A stretch of DNA of 64,000 nucleotides from Amoebophrya sp. A120 (Eukaryota; Sar; Dinophyceae; Syndiniales; Amoebophryaceae). Position 1 is the stretch's first letter; each line of letters opens with the position of its first letter. Below, piece by piece: positions 32,401 to 44,400 of the stretch. The position numbers and the translations under genes were made by a program. A model generated the notes under the pieces. It was not told the DNA's origin. It saw only the letters and a list, made by a program, of their open reading frames with translations, and did no database searches. The stretch covers positions 317,207 to 381,206 of the forward strand of contig CAJINV010000022.1 of the NCBI GenBank assembly GCA_905178155.1, written 5' to 3'.

Positions 32401-35400
32401 CAGCTCCAACAATTGTCCAGGCTTCAGTATCATCATCATCAGGCCCACCCAAAATCCTAAGTTCCAACCAGTCCCCCTGCGCGCCCTTCCAGGCCAACCC
32501 GCAGCTGGTGGATATCGGCACGGACTGCTATGCGGAACTCTGGCAACAGGCCGGCTGCACCCAGCCCCCACCGGAATACACGAGTTGGCACGCGGCGCAG
32601 TCGTTATCGGGGTTGCAGTACCAAGTGCAAAAATGTCTGGGTCTGGAAGAATGCATGTTTGTCATGCTTGTGTTGCATGACTCTTAAATCTGTCATGCAC
32701 GTTACCCAAGGCCAAGAGCTCCATTTTTCTGTGATGCAGAAACGCAGTTTGACGTCATGCAGAATAGGCAACACCTAGCAGCTCAGAAACTTGTCATGCT
32801 GAGCCAGCACTTGTGGCCTCGTCATGAGACGCCACCCAGCGTCACAAGTTTCCAGACCCAGACATATTTGCAGTTGATATGCAGGAAGACGCGCGACAGT
32901 GGGCAAGTCTAGTCACGGAGAAGCATCGGCTAGGGTGCTATGGGAGAGTGGAAGTGAGTACGGATGACAGAAGTCCGTCGGCTGGAAGTAGAAGCTCTGT
33001 CGGAGGTGAACAAAGAGACTCAGCTTCTAATGCACAACTACCCGCGTCGCCTACAACTGGCAACAAACCCGCGTCAACGCGGATGGAAAAGATCAAATCC
33101 TTGATCCTATCCTGTGCAAAAGTATCGTACTCGTATAAATGCATTACAAATTTCCTCAGCATGAGAAAGAAAATTTGTAATGCTGATTTACCTTAAGAAG
33201 AAGATGCATGAATGCAATTACTACGAGTACGATACTTTTGCACAGGATAGATCCCTATGATCGACAAGTTCCGAGAAAAAATTTTCGCGGACTACTTCAA
33301 AAACCTCGAGGAAAAGCAGAACCAGCCGAAAGCAGGTTACTTCAACTTGGAGAGAAAACCGAGGTTTTTTGTCGACGACGAAATAGTGGAAGATGATGTT
33401 GTATCCAGAGCAAATATGTCTGGGTCTGGCAAGAATGGGATTTGTGATGCTAACTGTCGACGATAGAAAAATCTGTATTGCATGAGAAACAAAAGGTGCT
33501 TGAATTTTTGTCACCCGGAGAGGGCATCTCTCATGCAGAATAGGCATTAGCAAGGCTTTACGAGAACTGTGATGCTATCGCATGCATCACAGGCATCTTG
33601 GGGCATGTACAATTGTGCATGACAAACTCCCCGAATCTTCCAGACCCAGACATACTTGCATTTGATATGTTGGTCAAGAGCAGAAGAGGAAAAAGAACGT
33701 CAACGGCAGGCTGTTCCGAAAAGATCCACCACCTTGGTCGGATTCCTCCGTGTATTACCAGTTGCAGCAGCATCAGATGCAAAATTTCATCAATGCGGTT
33801 CCTGGGCAAGCTGCTCAAGCTGCAACACAAATTTATCTTCCAATCTCCAGTGAAAATCAGCAATACCTGCAACTACTCCGACAAGAGTCCCCCTTCGGTC
33901 TGGGTAACGAAGCCAACACGAACATCGTCCCCGCGATCCCCCCAAACTACTTCGGCAACGGGCTACCTGCAACCTTTCTCCCCGGCGCCGGGCCGGAAAA
34001 AGCGCCGTTTCTGTTCGGCCGGATCCCGCGGACCTACGGTTTCTTCGGGAACGATGGGAAGGTGCAGAGACAGCAACTCGCGAACAACTTAATGATGCTG
34101 GAACAGCAGGGAGTCCTCCAGGGCGCGGGCGCTGCGGCTGCGCAGCTCGTGAATCTCTACGCCTTTCAAAAAGACGACGAACACTATTTGGTCCCGGCGC
34201 TGCAAACTGCGTTGTGGCTAACCGAGAGAAAATTGGCGTTGACGCCATGTTTGGAGCTGGAAAAGTGCCCGTTTTTGGATGCGAAGTCCGAACAACTAGT
34301 CGCGCAGAAATCCGAGGGAACTAGCTTATCTTCCTGCAGCCCGTTCCGTTGTATCCGGACGTACAACTTATCAACTGTAAAAGTGTCTGGGTCTGGAAGG
34401 ATCCGAACTTGTGATGCGAGTTGCGGATCATACAAAGATCTGTGTTGCGTGACTGCTGGCAAAAGGTGCTCACTTCTGGCCATGCTGAGAGGGTATTTCT
34501 CATGCAGAATAGGCATCACGAAGGGGCTGCAGAACCTGTCACGCTAGGCCCCGCATTTCAGACTTGACAGAGCCTGGAAAAAGTGCATGACAAATTTCGG
34601 AATCTTCCAGACCCGGACATTTTTACAATGCACACAACTACCTGTTGAACAATTGCCGAGTGGTTTTCCAGGGTCTCGGTCAACCCGTGCCCAACGTGAT
34701 TTTAGACGTGTTGGACCAGGTTGACGCTTTCTTAGAAAACCGCAACCCGCCGGAGATGTATCTGGAACTCGCGCCCGCGTTGGAAGATCTTTGGCGGCAG
34801 GTGAGACCGATTCTTGGGTTGACCAGTCCGGCCGCGGTGAGGAATGAAACTTTGTGTGAGCAGGAGGAAATGTTGCTGAGGCACAAGAGTGGGGCTGGCG
34901 CCAAGTCTGCAAAAACTTTATCTGCTAGACCATCGTCTTCAACACCCTCTTCAGCCCCAGTTCTGCCGCTAGTAGGCCTGGAAATCGACAACGAATCTGC
35001 GATGCTGAGCGCAGGAGGAGCAACTGCTGGTGCACGAACAACACCTGGAGGTACTACTAACTACGAACAGCAAATCATAGATCTCATCACGATCGCGGTA
35101 AAAGACCACGGATACAGGAGGTTGGACGTCAAGCCGGGTATGGAGAAGATTGTCGCGGCGGCGTTTCGAGAAGATAATTTTTATCGCCAACAAGATTCAA
35201 CAAACTATCCAGCGTTAGGAAAGTTCTACAACGCCGTCGACCTGGTTTTTCAATTCACCGGATCCGGGTCCTCTGAGCAATTCCAGAATTTCGAACAGAA
35301 GCAAATTGCTTGCTTGCTGGTGAACTTTCAAGACTTTGTCCCAGTGGAACAGCTGGCGCAACTACTGCTCTTAACTAACGATAAACAGGAGACCGCTGCT

Positions 35401-38120
35401 GTGCAGCAGCAACAGAACAACAATCTGAAACAGGAGCTGCTAACCGTGTTGTTGCAAGTGTGGCAAGCCGCGGAACAGCTGGTAGACGCGAACAGGGTGA
35501 AGTATTTGGGAATTCAGTATCCCACGGGAATCACGAATAGTGGGGAGTTGGGGAGGAGAATAGTGAAAGAGTTTTTCAACAGCGAATTATTAAAAACCCA
35601 AATCCGACACCAACCGCGAGTGGTCAAAACGGACAGCATATGAACCGCAAAAGTATCCTACTCGTATAAATGCATATACAAAATTCCTCACCATGAGAAA
35701 TAAAATTTGTAATGTGGATTTGCCTTAAGAAAAAGATTTGTAATGCAAGACTGGCAGTTATACGAATGCGATACTTTTGCACAGGATACAGCACCAACGG
35801 ACTTCACGTTTACAGCGATGCACGAGGTGGAGGTGGAGGGACGAGCAGTAGACCACCTTCGGGGCCGCAGGTGGAACAGCTCCTTGGTGACCACGTGCAA
35901 GCAGGCGTCGAACTCCCTAGAATACAAACCATCGCCTCGAAGTTAACCTCCACGTCCTTGACTTTGCTCAGTCCGGAGTACGATCCGCACGTTGTAAAAA
36001 TTTCCCAGTACAACGGACGAACCACGGCTTTCATTCTCCACCGGTGGGCGTTACAGCATGATTTGTCCGTATCCGTTGGGATGGACTTGGCGTTGAGACA
36101 GTTGACCGACAGGATTATTTCTGAAGGACATACTTCTAGTGGTGCTGGTGGTATTGGTGGCCATAATTTTGTCCATGTCGACCTAGTTCCCAGAATGCTA
36201 ACCGCCGACTTAGGCACCACTACAGTTGTTCCTGCTGCAACAGCAGAGGAAGATGTAGCATCAACCACTCCGACAGCAGAAGTTCAAGATCTCTCGTCAG
36301 AATTCGAAGACGAGCAGGGCCGGAGCATCGCCTGCAGCACACCACCGAAGGTAAAAGAGAACATCGACGACGTGGGGGGAAGGTCTGGGTTTGGAGCTGC
36401 TTCTACTAACACCTCTTCTACTCAACAATCTGATCGTACAACTGGGAAAACGCCGATAAATAAACGGAGAAAAACCACAGCAAAGAACAACACAAATCGC
36501 ATATCGACCCGGCAGATGATGATGCTGGATAGTTTGTCGACTTTGGTCAGTTCTATCAAATGCAAATATGTTTCGGTCTGGACGCGTCTGAGTTTGTCAT
36601 GCTAGATCTGATCGACGCAAAATTCTCTATTGCATGACAAGCAAAAGCCCCCACTTTTGGCTACCCAAAGGCAGCATTTCTGATGCGGAATAAGCATCGA
36701 GGAACCTTTTCAAAACTTCTTGTGATGCTAGAGCACGCATTCCAAACATTCTGGGTCATGCGCAACCTGCATGACAAACCTTGCGGCTTCCAGACCCAGA
36801 CATATTTGCAACGCATAAGTTCCAGTGGAACGCAAATCCGGAACTACGTGCACGGAGCAAGTTCGACGTCAAGCGATACTAGCGATCTCTTGACCACAGG
36901 TGGCATTGGCAAAGATGAAAACGAAGACCAAAAAACCGATTATGACTTCGACCTATGAACTGCAAAAGTATCGTATTCGTAGTATTGCAATACAAATTAG
37001 CTCAGCATGACAAATGGAATTTCTCATGCTGATTTAGCTTGAAAAAGAAATTTGTCTTGCATGACTGCGATTAGTACGAGTACGATACTTTTGCACAGCA
37101 TACGACCTGTTCCAACTGAAAAAAGCCGCGACGGAGCGCAGCAACGCGGCGAACTATGGAAGTGTCAGGATTGAAATTATCGACAAAGTTAAGTAACTTG
37201 TAATGCATAGAATCGATACCACTTTTCCCCACAGTTTCTAGTCAGTGCATGACAAATTTTGTCCGTACCACAAGCCAGTTTGTCGCGCTGTTTAGGGCGA
37301 TGGGGCTCCCCTCTGTCATGCTAATCAGCAGCCCAATGCCCGACCCTTACCAGCACTACAATCTGCCTCCCTCGCGTCCTCTGCAATAGAGGCAGTCTCT
37401 GCGTTGCCTTTTGTGCATGACAAACTATTTCAACTTTGAGGATTGCAATCCTGACGCTTCCATACGAGCGAGGTGGAAATCATCGAGGGCTGTAAGGAAG
37501 TTCCTCCGACTATCGTAAGGAAGAATCGCCCCTCCCCATATTGAAAACGCATCCGTCTGAAAATTTGTGATGCAGATTTGTGGCCACAAATCGCGTCTGT
37601 CTTGCAAGAAAGCAGGTCCAGTCTGTCCGCCACGTTTGCAGGCGATTTGTAATGCTGTAATGCCTAGAGGGCAGCGCAGCCGTCTACCATGCTAGGCACC
37701 TACACCAAGAGGCCCCTACTGAGGCTTGCGATCTGCGTGCAGTCCTCTACTGCAGCACAAATTTGATCTGTGTATCCAAATCTGGCATCAGAAATTTCGT
37801 TTTGATATGGAGAGGTGGGATTTTTCCGCTTGATACCGACCGGGCCGCAAATGCAGCGATTGGGGATAGAGCAGATGAAAGTGCAGCAGCAGATAGACAC
37901 TAAACCAATCCCGGTCACTCCCTATACGAGGAATGTCGGGAGAGACTGCTGGGCGAAGCTCTGGGTCCATGTGGGTTGCTTGGAAGCGACGGTGCCAAAT
38001 TACACGGATTGGCACGCGGAGCAGAGCTACCTGGCGCTGCTGCAGGACGCGGGGAATTGGGCAACGCTGGAGGATGAGACGCATCGGAAGACCTGTTATG
38101 GGAAAGCGATGGGGAGGTAG
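29432..38120 (+). CDS. 1854-aa membrane-anchored protein with two copies of a Cys/Trp domain, 14 exons, 13 introners
   Basis: Exons: 29432-31169, 31441-31492, 31750-31851, 32125-32169, 32315-32618, 32885-33107, 33255-33401, 33673-34368, 34640-35638, 35794-36553, 36823-36953, 37108-37154, 37470-37510, 37841-38120. Total 5565 nt = 1855 codons, stop TAG. An N-terminal transmembrane helix at about residues 58-80 (VVYLAATCFFVVCALHLLLH) suggests a type II anchor. Near residue 560 the stretch LGKPVVFDSTVPHFYSIE weakly recalls the C-terminal part of aspartyl beta-hydroxylases, but metal ligands are not convincing. A motif with DC-x4-W-x3-GC, W-HA-x-QS, DA-x2-WA-x-L and HR-x2-CYG occurs at about residues 700-775 and again at the C-terminus. 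Every intron is an introner. Confidence 0.8.
31170..31435 (+). mobile_element. Introner, family A
   Basis: 266 bp; left arm TATCAAATGCAAATGTGTC, right arm ending ATATGTGCAGTTGATA. Exact repeat CGATC at 31165-31169 and 31436-31440. Removal of 271 nt joins ALRVDL to CGPCAAS. Confidence 0.93.
31493..31744 (+). mobile_element. Introner, family A
   Basis: 252 bp; starts TATGGATAGCAAATATATC, ends ACTTTTACACTTGATA. Exact repeat TCAAT at 31488-31492 and 31745-31749. Removal of 257 nt joins KNRLYKS to IGNPLFSV. The exon before it is only 52 nt. Confidence 0.92.
31852..32119 (+). mobile_element. Introner, family A
   Basis: 268 bp; starts TATCAACTGCAAAAATGTC, ends ATTTTTGCACTTGATG. Exact repeat ATACC at 31847-31851 and 32120-32124. 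Removal of 273 nt is frame-neutral (QAPIIP to TLEQIQEED). Confidence 0.92.
32170..32309 (+). mobile_element. Introner, family B
   Basis: 140 bp; starts TATCCTGTCGTGCAAAAGTA, ends GATACTTCTGCAGTTCATA. Exact repeat CAGCA at 32165-32169 and 32310-32314. Separated from the previous introner by a 45-nt exon (TLEQIQEEDRQVGQ). Confidence 0.92.
32619..32879 (+). mobile_element. Introner, family A, inside first Cys/Trp domain
   Basis: 261 bp; starts TACCAAGTGCAAAAATGTC, ends ATATTTGCAGTTGATA. Exact repeat TGCAG at 32614-32618 and 32880-32884. It splits SLSGLQ from EDARQWASL; the homologous point of the second domain copy (about 38043) is uninterrupted. Confidence 0.92.
33108..33249 (+). mobile_element. 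Introner, family B
   Basis: 142 bp; starts TATCCTGTGCAAAAGTATCG and ends with its exact complement (GATACTTTTGCACAGGATA). Exact repeat GATCC at 33103-33107 and 33250-33254. Removal of 147 nt joins KIKSLI to PMIDKFREK. Confidence 0.94.
33402..33667 (+). mobile_element. Introner, family A
   Basis: 266 bp; starts TATCCAGAGCAAATATGTC, ends ATACTTGCATTTGATA. Exact repeat TGTTG at 33397-33401 and 33668-33672. Removal of 271 nt joins EIVEDDV to GQEQKRKKN. Confidence 0.93.
34369..34634 (+). mobile_element. Introner, family A
   Basis: 266 bp; starts TATCAACTGTAAAAGTGTC, ends ATTTTTACAATGCACA. Exact repeat CAACT at 34364-34368 and 34635-34639. Removal of 271 nt joins FRCIRTYN to YLLNNCRVVF. Confidence 0.9.
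35639..35788 (+). mobile_element. Introner, family B
   Basis: 150 bp; starts TATGAACCGCAAAAGTATCC, ends GCGATACTTTTGCACAGGATA. Exact repeat CAGCA at 35634-35638 and 35789-35793. An in-frame TGA lies in its first codons, so without removal the protein would end at VVKTDSI. Confidence 0.93.
36554..36817 (+). mobile_element. Introner, family A
   Basis: 264 bp; starts TATCAAATGCAAATATGTT, ends ATATTTGCAACGCATA. Exact repeat AGTTC at 36549-36553 and 36818-36822. Removal of 269 nt joins LSTLVSS to SGTQIRNYV. Confidence 0.92.
36954..37102 (+). mobile_element. Introner, family B
   Basis: 149 bp; starts TATGAACTGCAAAAGTATCG, ends CGATACTTTTGCACAGCATA. Exact repeat CGACC at 36949-36953 and 37103-37107. 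It also opens with an in-frame TGA. Removal joins KTDYDFD to LFQLKKAATE. Confidence 0.93.
37155..37464 (+). mobile_element. Introner, family H
   Basis: 310 bp; left arm TATGGAAGTGTCAGGATTG, right arm CAATCCTGACGCTTCCATA. Flanks CGAAC and CGAGC differ at one base. Removal of 315 nt is frame-neutral. The second family H copy is at 42870-43176. Confidence 0.9.
37511..37835 (+). mobile_element. Introner, family D
   Basis: 325 bp; starts TATCGTAAGGAAGAATCGCC, ends GGGATTTTTCCGCTTGATA. Exact repeat CCGAC at 37506-37510 and 37836-37840. Preceded by a 41-nt exon (EVEIIEGCKEVPP). Confidence 0.92.
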
Positions 38121-38753
38121 AAGTTGACCGTCGTAGGCTCTGGCAGCAGTGGTGAGAGTAATACAACAGTTGTTCCCGCTCTTGCTCTAGTAGTTTGGTC
38201 CTCAACTTTTTCAGAATCTTCTTCTACACGACCGGAGAGGGAGACGATCTTACAAAATTAACAATCTACTGCGCACGCATAATTCTTGATATTAGTCACA
38301 CCAGTCTGTAGCGAAATAAAAGCGACATGCTCAAATGAACAATCCGGTCGCTGTTCTTGTTGGTCTAGCGTTTCTAGAGTCAAACGAAGATGATGACCAC
38401 GCTGGTGCTGTCTTTAAACTTGTGAGAGCGATATTTGAAGACGCAGCGTCCCTAGCGGAACAGCTTCAGGTATGAGGAAAAGCGATGCTGTTGCGTAATG
38501 TTTTTGTAGTGCGTGTGCGAGGCTAGGCCACGGTGTTGATCTCTGCATAGATGTTGAGTGAACGTTTTTACGACCACCACGAGCGCAGTTGAGATTTATA
38601 TACTCTGAGTTAGAATCAACTTGACCTTGACGTTATTCATTGCACCTTTACAAGAAGAACCCTAAACCATAAACCCTTTCGTTAGCATAAGTGATGGATC
38701 ACATCGCGTCCGTTTCTGTTGCAGCCGTTTTTTAAATTCAATCTCACAACAAG
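38121..38753. other. Intergenic region, no gene seen
   Basis: AT-leaning sequence with scattered stops in all frames and no introner arms. It presumably holds the promoter of the secreted gene starting at 38754. Confidence 0.5.
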
Positions 38754-40885
38754 ATGATTCTCGAGCTTGTGGTTTTTCGTTTTCCCCTTCTCCTCCTCTC
38801 GATTTGGACGGGAAGGTGCTTGGCAGCCGCAGCGGCCGACAGTAAGAAGCCCGATGAACATGAAAGCACTACGGCTGCTGGGTCAACAACATCCTCCAAT
38901 TCGTGGTGGCCCTTCGAACGGCCGCAGTTCGTGCAAAAGGCGATGGAGCGGTACCCTCATGTTGCCCCGATGCGCAACATCATCGGCAGCGATCCCGATC
39001 CGTTTCAGTGCCCCGGCACCGCGTGGAGGGCCCGGGCCTTTCACGCGAAATGTCGACTGAGCATCACAATCTCTCCGGCCGACTTCTCGGAGGCCAAGCT
39101 CGGAGGGTGCAGGGCGGTTGCGGAGGAGATCCTGAGTCGCGTGCATCCGGCGACTGATCAGGACCGAGCATGGAAGGATCCGCACAACCTCGGCAAGTAC
39201 GAGTTTGCAGACGACGAAGCGAAAACGGAATTCATCGGTACCTTCAACGATCCTGCCGACCAGAAGTTGCAGCCCTTGACGGCAAAACCGTGGGTGATGC
39301 GGTTGAAGCGAACGACAAATTTGCACGATAAAACCGGCGGGAGGCTTGCGGATGCCAAGCAGTACACAGACAAGATCAATCTTGTCTTTGTCAGCCATGG
39401 CGTTGGTACGGATTACTGCACAATCTCGGGCTGCTCCGAATCCCAAGTATTTTCCATCCTAGATCAGTCAACGAACTACTGCAACCTGCGAAATCTGGTC
39501 TGTTACGCATGTTTGCAAAAGTACCGCGAAAGCTCGTAGGGAAGTGATGGTGCTGGTTTTACTGACAGTAAGGCAGAAGGCAACTACAACAATGAACCTG
39601 ACATCAGGCTTTGACGTAATTATAAGCAACGAATGATGTATACTAAAATGGAAACGATGCTGTTGATGCGCAAAACTGGCATGCTGCACCTCCTGTGTAG
39701 TTGGGCTACTACGTAAGATTGTATGCAGTACAGAAATTGGAATAATTGAAAAAATACATACGACTACGGTACTTTTTTGAATGATATCTGTGGCGAAAAG
39801 GACAAGTGTCCTTATGTGAAGCATTCCTTCAGCAACATCGATTGGGGATTGGACGAGGAGGGCAAAGAAAGCTGCACGCAACACGATGCGACGATGTGCA
39901 TTTCAGGTAGAACAACCGATGCATAGTGTGATGTGGAAACTCTAATTTAATCGGAGATAGAAGTTTTTTTTTTTCCGGATACCTACAGAAGATCTTGAGA
40001 TGAGAAGTCTGAAAAATGTTCGTTTGTGTTATGCTTATGTAAATTGCAAAAAAAATGCATCTTCAGGCAAGTATTTGGAGGAGCTGGAGGGGGATCATCA
40101 TCATTCAAACTCAAAGACGTATCCTGTGCAAAAGTATCGTACTCGTAGGAAAAATTGCAGTCATGCATTACAAATGCAAATCTTTTCCTCAAAGCAAATC
40201 CGCATTACAAATTTTATTTCTCATGCTAAGGAAATAATTTGTAATGCATTTATACGACGAGTGCGATACTTCTGCAATTTATAAGGAGGCCGACGCAGCA
40301 AGATCACTGGAGGAACAGGTGATAGGGGAGGGCACACACGACGACGACGAGGTGGACCAACACCAAGTTGCGGCGAAGCAGGAAGATGAAAAAGAAGCCC
40401 GCGATGAAGAACCAGCAGGCGATGATCATGATGGAAATACACAACATCAACATGCACCAGCGCCAACCGATGATGGAGACAAGGGAGTAGATCCGGATCA
40501 GGAGCAGGAGGCCCAAGCGGAATCAAAGTCGGAAAGGAAGAGAAGGAAAAAGGCGGAAAAAAAGGCCGCGGCGGGGAAAAGCCAGCACTCGAAGAGTCGC
40601 AGAAGCAAGCACCGAAAGCACAAGAAAGAGAACAAGCAGGATGACAAGCAACAAGGAGAACCCGAGACCACCACCTCTTCCAGTACCCTCGAGCTGCTTG
40701 ACGACGGTTCCTCGCACTACATCCCAGATGGAGCCGCCGATGAGGAGGTACAACCACATGAAAACGAGCAAGACCCAACTCCCCTGTCGGACGAGCCACC
40801 AGCAGCCTTCAAGCAAGTGAGGAGCGGGGAGAAAGACGAGGAGGAGGACGGCGGGAAGGACTCGGATTTGGAGTTTCTCGAGTGA
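38754..40885 (+). CDS. Secreted Cys-rich protein with charged C-terminus (504 aa), paralogue 1
   Basis: Exons 38754-39503, 39792-39906, 40067-40119, 40289-40885: 1515 nt = 505 codons. Signal peptide MILELVVFRFPLLLLSIWTG with likely cleavage after RCLA. The ectodomain-like part has landmarks ERYPHVAP, DPDPFQCPG, FHAKCRL, WKDPHNLGKYEFADDE, KQYTDK, GCSESQVFSILDQSTNYCN and SCTQHDATMC, all shared with 41472-44705. The C-terminal third is Lys/Glu/Asp-rich, with QHSKSRRSKHRKHKK, and ends DLEFLE. Cys spacing suggests disulfides in the N-terminal part. One diverged introner, one GT-AG intron and one family B introner. No characterised family recognised. Confidence 0.82.
39504..39786 (+). mobile_element. 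Introner, diverged family B, at a site shared with the paralogue
   Basis: 283 bp; starts TACGCATGTTTGCAAAAGTA, ends CGGTACTTTTTTGAATGATA. Exact repeat TCTGT at 39499-39503 and 39787-39791. Removal of 288 nt joins NLRNLVC to GEKDKCPYV. The paralogue has an introner after the same codon (43249). Confidence 0.85.
39907..40066 (+). other. GT-AG intron
   Basis: 160 bp, donor CAG|GTAGAAC, acceptor ATCTTCAG|GC. It joins DATMCIS to GKYLEELEGD in frame and is followed by a 53-nt exon. Confidence 0.75.
40120..40283 (+). mobile_element. Introner, family B
   Basis: 164 bp; starts TATCCTGTGCAAAAGTATCG, ends GCGATACTTCTGCAATTTATA. Flanks AGACG and AGGAG match only partly, so it may be an older insertion. 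Removal of 169 nt gives the frame of the 597-nt last exon. Confidence 0.85.
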
Positions 40886-41471
40886 GGAACGGCATGTGAC
40901 TCGCAAGCGAAGGGCTTTGCAACTGAATTTGAATTTGTGCTCCACCGGCTTCTGTTGTTATCATGGAGTTTGCTTCGAAAGCGAAACGCACACTCGTGTT
41001 TTTTTCAAATTCAACTTGAAAAAGTAATTACTCCCCGGAGAGATCCCTTTTTTTCGTAATTGATTGTGTTGGCACGAGTGCACCGTGTTCATCTTCAAGA
41101 ATTCGTAATAATGCTTGTAGTTAGAAGTGTCTCCCTAGAAGCTTACTGAGCAACGTGCACCACTGGTGTCACGGAAAACACCAAACTATCCTGTGGTGGA
41201 GCTTTTGCTTTTATCCTGGTATTAGAATTCCGCCACACTCACTTCGAAACACAACAAGTTGAGAGACGGAGAGATGAATTATGTATGAGCGCGACTTGTT
41301 TGAGTTTCTGACTCTGACAGTGATGTTGGTTGCACGCCGTAGTTCGTACTACTATGGGCCTGATGATTCATTTTTAATTTTTTATTGAAGTCAGTGTGGT
41401 CGAGACTGATTTTTCCTCCGAAATTTTTTTATATGATGTTGAGCTTGGACCATCTCCTTCTGCCTCGACGT
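40886..41471. other. Intergenic region between paralogues
   Basis: No supported gene or introner. An ORF entering the next gene from 41385 lacks an ATG until 41433. Confidence 0.5.
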
Positions 41472-44400
41472 ATGTCGGCAGCTGTCTCTCCGTCGGCATC
41501 GGCATTTCGATGGAAATGGTGTTGTCGCCAGCTTTTCCTGCTCTCGTTCTTGACAACGAGATTTTGCCATGCGGTTGAGGGAAGCGAGGAGTCCCCCGAG
41601 CCGGTCGGAGAAACCGCGAAGAGCAGCCACGATGCCAATGCCGCCCCCGCGAACCCCCCGTCGACTACCAATATTAAACAGCAACCGAAATCCCTTTCCC
41701 AAAAATTCACCGCAAAACTCAACTACATTACCGAGCGCTACCCCCACGTCGCGCCATTTTCCAGTGCGAAGGAGCAGTGGCTGCGGGGCGATCCTGCGCC
41801 TTTTCGGTGCCCCGGCGTTCCGAAAGCGGCGACGTTCAAAGCGAAGTATTTGTTGGAAAAGCATCGCACTGCTAGGATAAGTTGCAGTTGTCATGCATGA
41901 CAGATCCGCATGCGCATGCTTGCTTGAATCAGAATCCGCATGAGAGACTCCATTTTCCTTTCTTTTTTAGCGTATAAGTTGTCTTGCAACTACTTTTAAG
42001 TACTAGTAGGATGCTTTTCCAATGCATACCAGGCTGCTGCATGCGAAATGTCGGCTGACGATGGACATTGAGGTCGATGGCGAATCAGAGGCAGAACAGC
42101 CTAGCGCAGGCGAGGAAGTATGCATTGCAAAAGAACAAGAAGTATCGTACGTACTAGAAGAAATCGCGTGGCAACATATTTCACGAAGATGACAACTGGG
42201 GTTTGTCATGCATCGCCAGGTAAGATAGAAGGCGAATCTGTCACGCATGACTGCGATTTTACGAGCGCGATACATTTCCATTTGCAATGCATAGGAAGAA
42301 GGACCTGACAAGAGAAGTGCCGGAGGCAGTAGTTGCGCAAAAGTGGCCCAGGAGATCATCGCGCGGGTACGCGGCGAAAAGAATAAAGAAAAAAAGAAAT
42401 GGCAGGATCCGCACAACGGCGGGAAATACGCGGTGGCGGACGAGGAAGTATGAATTGCAAAGCTACGTATCGTGCTTGTAGTCTTACATTTACCATTTTT
42501 CTTAGCTGCATGACGCATGGATGATGAATTGGGCACGCTGATTTATCTTGGCAAGTAGATTTGTCATTGGCATGGTGCATGATTGTGATTGCAACTACGA
42601 GCGAGATTTTGCTTTTCCGATGCATAGACACTACCAATTGTGAACGTGTTCGACCTCGGGAGCAAGAGCAAGAAGGTGCTAAAGAAACTGGGAGCAAAAC
42701 CCCCACCGACGAAGGACAAACCTTGGATCATACGGGTGCAACGGATGACAAACATGAAAGACCCAGCCGGAGAGCCACTGCCGGCGGAAAAGCAGTACAC
42801 GGACAAAGTGAGCCTGGTTCTGGTCGACGGGGGATCATCCCCTGGCAAGTGTAAAGTGTTCGGCTGCTCTATGGAACTGTCAGGATCGAAATCGGCAAAG
42901 TTGAGATGATTTATCATGCATAAAATGGATGCCGGTTGTAACCCAGTTTCCAAGTGACGCGTGACAAATCTGGGTAGAGCCGAAATCCTGTCTGTCATGC
43001 TGTTTGGGTAAGGAAGACGCCATTTTTCATGCTACTTTAGCAGCTCCATTTCTGCCCCTCAACAGGCTTACAATCTGTCTCACTTGCCTACTCTGCAAGA
43101 CAGGCACTTTGTGGGTTGTGTTTTATGCGTGACGACCTTTTTCAACTTTGACGATTTCGATCCTGACAGTTCCATATGCTCCGAATCCCAAGTTTTCTCC
43201 ATGTTGGACGGGTCGACCAACTACTGCAACCTGCGGAATCTGGTATGCTATTCGATGGTGCAAAAGTTGGAGAGATATCGCATATTTTGCTTGTGGTTGG
43301 ATGAAGGTGGAGTAGAACTGCAAGAAGAGCCTAACTTGCAGTGCGCAAGAAGTAGATTTCTTTGCAGATACCAGCGGCACTACGATGTATGCAAACACGG
43401 TTTTGACCACTACACTCATCGATATCATCAACTTTTGCAAACCGCCTGTATAACTCCGGCGCAGCGGACGGCTGTCCGTTTGTGCACCATTCCTTCGCGA
43501 AGGTCACCTCGAACCCCGACGGTAAGGACCAGCGCTGCACACAACACGATAACGCTATGTGCAACACGGGACCAGCCGCTCTACAACTTCCTAAGGCACC
43601 GGCGGAGGAGGAGGCAGTAGAAGCAAAGGACAGTGGCGGCGAGAAGGCGGAGGAGGATGTAGATGCTAACGCAGACCACGGCGATGTTCAAGATGAGCAG
43701 GGGCGGGACGGTACAAAAACAGAAGAGAATGCAGATGCAGACGAGCCCCAACCTGAAGTGCAAGATGAACAGGATGAAAAAGTGGACGAAGCGGAAGCGC
43801 CAGGGGCTCCTTCTGGTGAAACAGCTGCAGAAGATGCTGATGAAGCAATGGACTCGGTGGCGAAAGAAGTAGATGCGGGTAAGCCAGAGAAGAAATCGTC
43901 GAAAAAGGAAAAAGACAAAGCGAAGGACAAGGACAAGGACAAAACGAAAGACAAGGACAACGAAATTAAAGTGAAAGAGAAGGACACAGCGAAAGACAAG
44001 GACAAGGACAACAAAGCGAAAGACAAGGACAAAGACATCAAAGCGAAAGACAAGGATAAATCGAAGGACAGCAGGAAATCTTCAAAATCAAAAAAGCCGA
44101 TGTCCTCCAGGACCACTACCATCGAAGGCAAAAAACCTGCGGAAGATGCAGATGCGGGCGCAGACGAGCCCGCGCCTGAAGTGAAAGAACAAAAGGAGGA
44201 CGAAGCGCAAGCTGTAGCTGCTTCTGGTGAACAAGGAGCAGAAGATGCTACTGACGCAAAGGACTCGGCGGCGAAAGACGATGTAGGTAACACGGCGGCG
44301 AAAGACGATGTAGGTAACACGGCGGCGAAAGAAGATGCGGGTAAGCCAGAGAAGAAGTCGAAAAAGGACAAGGACAGAGCGAAAGTAGACAAGGACAAGA

